From Actinomycetes bacterium (lineage in GTDB: Bacteria > Actinomycetota > Actinomycetes > S36-B12): DNA of 36,757 nucleotides. This document shows positions 35,015 through 36,757 of the stretch, piece by piece. The stretch is taken from the NCBI GenBank assembly GCA_024641635.1, contig JAHECS010000014.1, positions 1 to 36,757 on the forward strand, in the 5' to 3' direction. Both the position numbers and the translations under genes were made by a program. The number at the start of each line of letters is the position of its first letter. The stretch's first letter is position 1. The notes under the pieces are model-generated. The model made no database searches. It was not told where the DNA came from and saw only the letters and a program-made list of their open reading frames with translations.

Positions 35015-36598
35015 TCAGAGGCACTCGGCGGCTGCTCGCTCGACCGGCAGTCCTGCCGAGTACCGAGCGAGGTACGCGCGGAACCCTTGGCCATCGACCG
35101 CATCCGGCTCCAGGGTCGTTGCCTGGAATCCGGCGAAGATGTGATGGGCGAGGAAGTCGGCAAGCGGGGTGTCCGCGGCATGGGCGAGGTACGCCGCCAG
35201 CACGGCAACTCCCCACGCGCCCCCCTCACCCGAGGTCTCACCGACCACTACTGGTGCATCGACGGCCGCTGCGAGGAGACGTTGTGCAACCCCCGCGGTC
35301 CGGAAGAGACCGCCATGGGCGAAGAGGGCATCGACGGTCACGCCTTCGCCCTCAAGGACCTGCATGCCAAGGCTCAGGGTGGCGAAGACGCCGTACACCT
35401 GTGCCCGCATCAGGTTGGCGAGGGTGAGCCGGGAGTCTGGCGTCCGCACGATGAGCGGTCGTCCCTCGGCAGTGTCGGTCACCGGCTCACCGGAGAGGTA
35501 GTTGTAGGCCAACAGCCCGCCAGCGTCCGCCTCGCCGTCCAGGGCCTTGGTCAGCAATGCCGCGAAGACTTCGTCGCGATCGGGGTTGGATCCGATCGCC
35601 ACCGCGAACTCCCTGAAGACGTCGCTCCACGCGCCCAGTTCACTGGCTCCGTTGTTGCAGTGCACCATGGCGACCTCGTCCCCGGCCGGCGTCGTAACGA
35701 GATCGAGTTCGGGGTGCATGCGAGCCAGCTTCCGATCCAGCACCACCATGGCGAAGATGCTCGTCCCTACCGAGACGTTCGCGGTGCGGGGCGCGACGGA
35801 GTTAGTGGCAACCATGCCGGTGCCGGCATCACCTTCGGGCGCGCACAGCGGGATTCCGGCGCGCAACGTGCCAGACGGGTCGAGCAGGGCTGCCCCCTCG
35901 TCAGTCAGTCGCCCACCTTCCTCGCCGGCCAGACGGATCTCAGGCAGCAGGCCCGCAACGTGCATCCCCGGGTGCTTCGCCGCGACGAGCTCGTCGAACT
36001 GGGTGAGCATGCGCTCGTCGTAGCCATGCGTCGCCTGATCGATCGGGAACATTCCGGACGCATCCCCGACGCCGAGGACCTTGGCTCCGGTGAGCTGCCA
36101 GTGCACATAGCCGGCCAACGTCGTCAGGAAGTCCACCCGCTCCACGTGCGGCTCGTCATCGAGCACCGCTTGATAGAGGTGTGCGATCGACCAGCGCTGC
36201 GGGATGTTGAAGCTGAACAGGGCGCTGAGCTCCTCCGACGCCTGCCCCGTCGACGTATTGCGCCAGGTCCGGAACGGCACCAGTAGCTCGTCCTGGGAAT
36301 CGAAGGCCAGATAGCCGTGCATCATCGCCGATACGCCGATGGCGCGGTAGCTCGTCGGACGAATCCCATACTCGGCCTCGACCGACGTCACAAGCGTTGC
36401 GTAGCAGTCCCGCAGCCCCTCCCATACTGCGTCGAGCGAGTAGGTCCACACACGGTCGACGAACTGGTTCTCCCACTCGTGACTTGCTGACGCGACGGTT
36501 GCCCCATCTGAACCAATGAGGCAGGCCTTGATCCTCGTTGAGCCAAGCTCGATGCCGAGGATTGCCCCGCCATTGGCAAGTGCGTCGATGTCCGCCAT
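35015..36598 (-). CDS. araB: FGGY-family carbohydrate kinase, predicted L-ribulokinase
   Basis: This 527-residue kinase should phosphorylate L-ribulose. It has the N-terminal phosphate loop GAILGIELGSTRIKACLIG, the phrases SHEWENQFVDRVWTYSLDAVW and GVSAMMHGYLAFD, the central PLCAPEGDAGTGMVATNSVAPRTANVSVGTSIFAMVV, and the ATP-domain FAHGGLFRTAGVAQRLLAAAVDAPVVV. It resembles the alternative ribulokinase type (AraK, xylulokinase-related) found in some arabinose clusters more than E. coli AraB, so the gene name is functional rather than orthologous. It is first in araB-araD-araA, and 289 bp with operators separate it from araD. The LacI-type operator at 36661 lies on its promoter. Confidence 0.9.
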   Translation of the reverse strand: MADIDALANGGAILGIELGSTRIKACLIGSDGATVASASHEWENQFVDRVWTYSLDAVWEGLRDCYATLVTSVEAEYGIRPTSYRAIGVSAMMHGYLAFDSQDELLVPFRTWRNTSTGQASEELSALFSFNIPQRWSIAHLYQAVLDDEPHVERVDFLTTLAGYVHWQLTGAKVLGVGDASGMFPIDQATHGYDERMLTQFDELVAAKHPGMHVAGLLPEIRLAGEEGGRLTDEGAALLDPSGTLRAGIPLCAPEGDAGTGMVATNSVAPRTANVSVGTSIFAMVVLDRKLARMHPELDLVTTPAGDEVAMVHCNNGASELGAWSDVFREFAVAIGSNPDRDEVFAALLTKALDGEADAGGLLAYNYLSGEPVTDTAEGRPLIVRTPDSRLTLANLMRAQVYGVFATLSLGMQVLEGEGVTVDALFAHGGLFRTAGVAQRLLAAAVDAPVVVGETSGEGGAWGVAVLAAYLAHAADTPLADFLAHHIFAGFQATTLEPDAVDGQGFRAYLARYSAGLPVERAAAECL

Positions 36599-36660
36599 GT
36601 GTCTCCGGAAGTCCGGTGACGGGATCAGGCCCCGCTCACGAAACGTCGATGATTCTCAGC

Positions 36661-36676
36661 ATGTTAACGCTAACAT
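36661..36676. promoter_or_regulatory. LacI-type operator upstream of araB
   Basis: ATGTTAACGCTAACAT has perfect 6-bp arms around ACGC with the central CG of LacI-family sites. It differs from the araD site in the half (TGTTA rather than TGTGA), so a different regulator, or the same one with lower affinity, may bind. It lies 63 bp upstream of araB. Confidence 0.7.
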
Positions 36677-36689
36677 CTCGCCGCGACAA
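36661..36689 (-). promoter_or_regulatory. araB promoter overlapping its operator
   Basis: On the minus strand TTGTCG (36689-36684) and TAACAT (36666-36661) are 17 bp apart; each matches four of six consensus bases. The -10 is one arm of the operator, so a bound LacI-type protein would block it directly. Confidence 0.5.
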
Positions 36690-36757
36690 GGGCTGGGACG
36701 AACCCAGGCCCAGGGTGTCACCGCGCAGACACCCGAGACGGTCCCGGCGGGCCTGAT

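Noticed and set aside
36538-36756. Plus-strand frame at the right edge, opposite the araB start and promoter
   Set aside because: It overlaps the araB start and its operator. The translation has no family resemblance and ends in an arginine-rich stretch.

Overview
The window is chromosomal DNA from a high-GC actinobacterium. The codon third positions are strongly G/C, starts are often GTG, genes are tightly packed, and the gene families (YbjN-type protein, F420-type LLM oxidoreductase, LuxR regulators with large N-terminal regions, FGGY-type ribulokinase) are typical of Actinomycetota. I cannot assign a genus. No rRNA, tRNA, CRISPR array or intact mobile element was seen.

Positions 1-7.4 kb are mostly housekeeping and metabolic genes: the N-terminus of a membrane protein running off the left edge, an acyl-CoA ligase with a yciO-like gene 6 bp behind it, an aldo/keto reductase divergent from an S4 RNA-binding protein, a YbjN-like protein, a PlsC-type acyltransferase whose 3' end overlaps a convergent spermidine-synthase-fold protein, and a zinc alcohol dehydrogenase. 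Positions 7.5-11.2 kb hold a large membrane-anchored protein with six fibronectin-III domains and a glycine-rich C-terminus, facing a membrane diguanylate cyclase. Positions 11.4-18.8 kb hold zwf (glucose-6-phosphate dehydrogenase), a flavin monooxygenase followed by a LuxR regulator, an MscS channel, a VOC protein, and a second LuxR regulator divergent from a small exported membrane protein across a set of inverted heptamer boxes. Positions 19-22.9 kb hold an LLM oxidoreductase and a compact regulated unit: tetR divergent from a medium-chain dehydrogenase, DUF4386 membrane protein and a 42-residue membrane protein. Two copies of a palindrome lie between tetR and the dehydrogenase, one filling the spacer of a good promoter.

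Positions 22.9-27.7 kb hold a DHFR-like reductase, a small GIY-YIG-like protein, and a MEDS-domain sensor whose stop overlaps the start of a GAF-like/PAS/PAS/GGDEF/EAL protein; these last two look like one c-di-GMP signalling unit. After about 0.7 kb without a recognisable gene comes a badly decayed, internally deleted IS6-family transposase.

Positions 28.7-36.6 kb are a sugar-catabolic island on the minus strand: araB-araD-araA (L-arabinose to D-xylulose 5-phosphate), then a LacI-family regulator, a truncated aldose-1-epimerase (galM) fragment, galT and galK, the last four overlapping one another. LacI-type palindromes lie on the araB and araD promoters. The layout suggests joint control of arabinose and galactose use, as for plant arabinogalactan sugars. 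The most notable features are the c-di-GMP sensor/effector pair, the tetR operator architecture, the truncated galM held inside an intact coupled operon, the short 42-residue membrane gene, and the IS6 relic.
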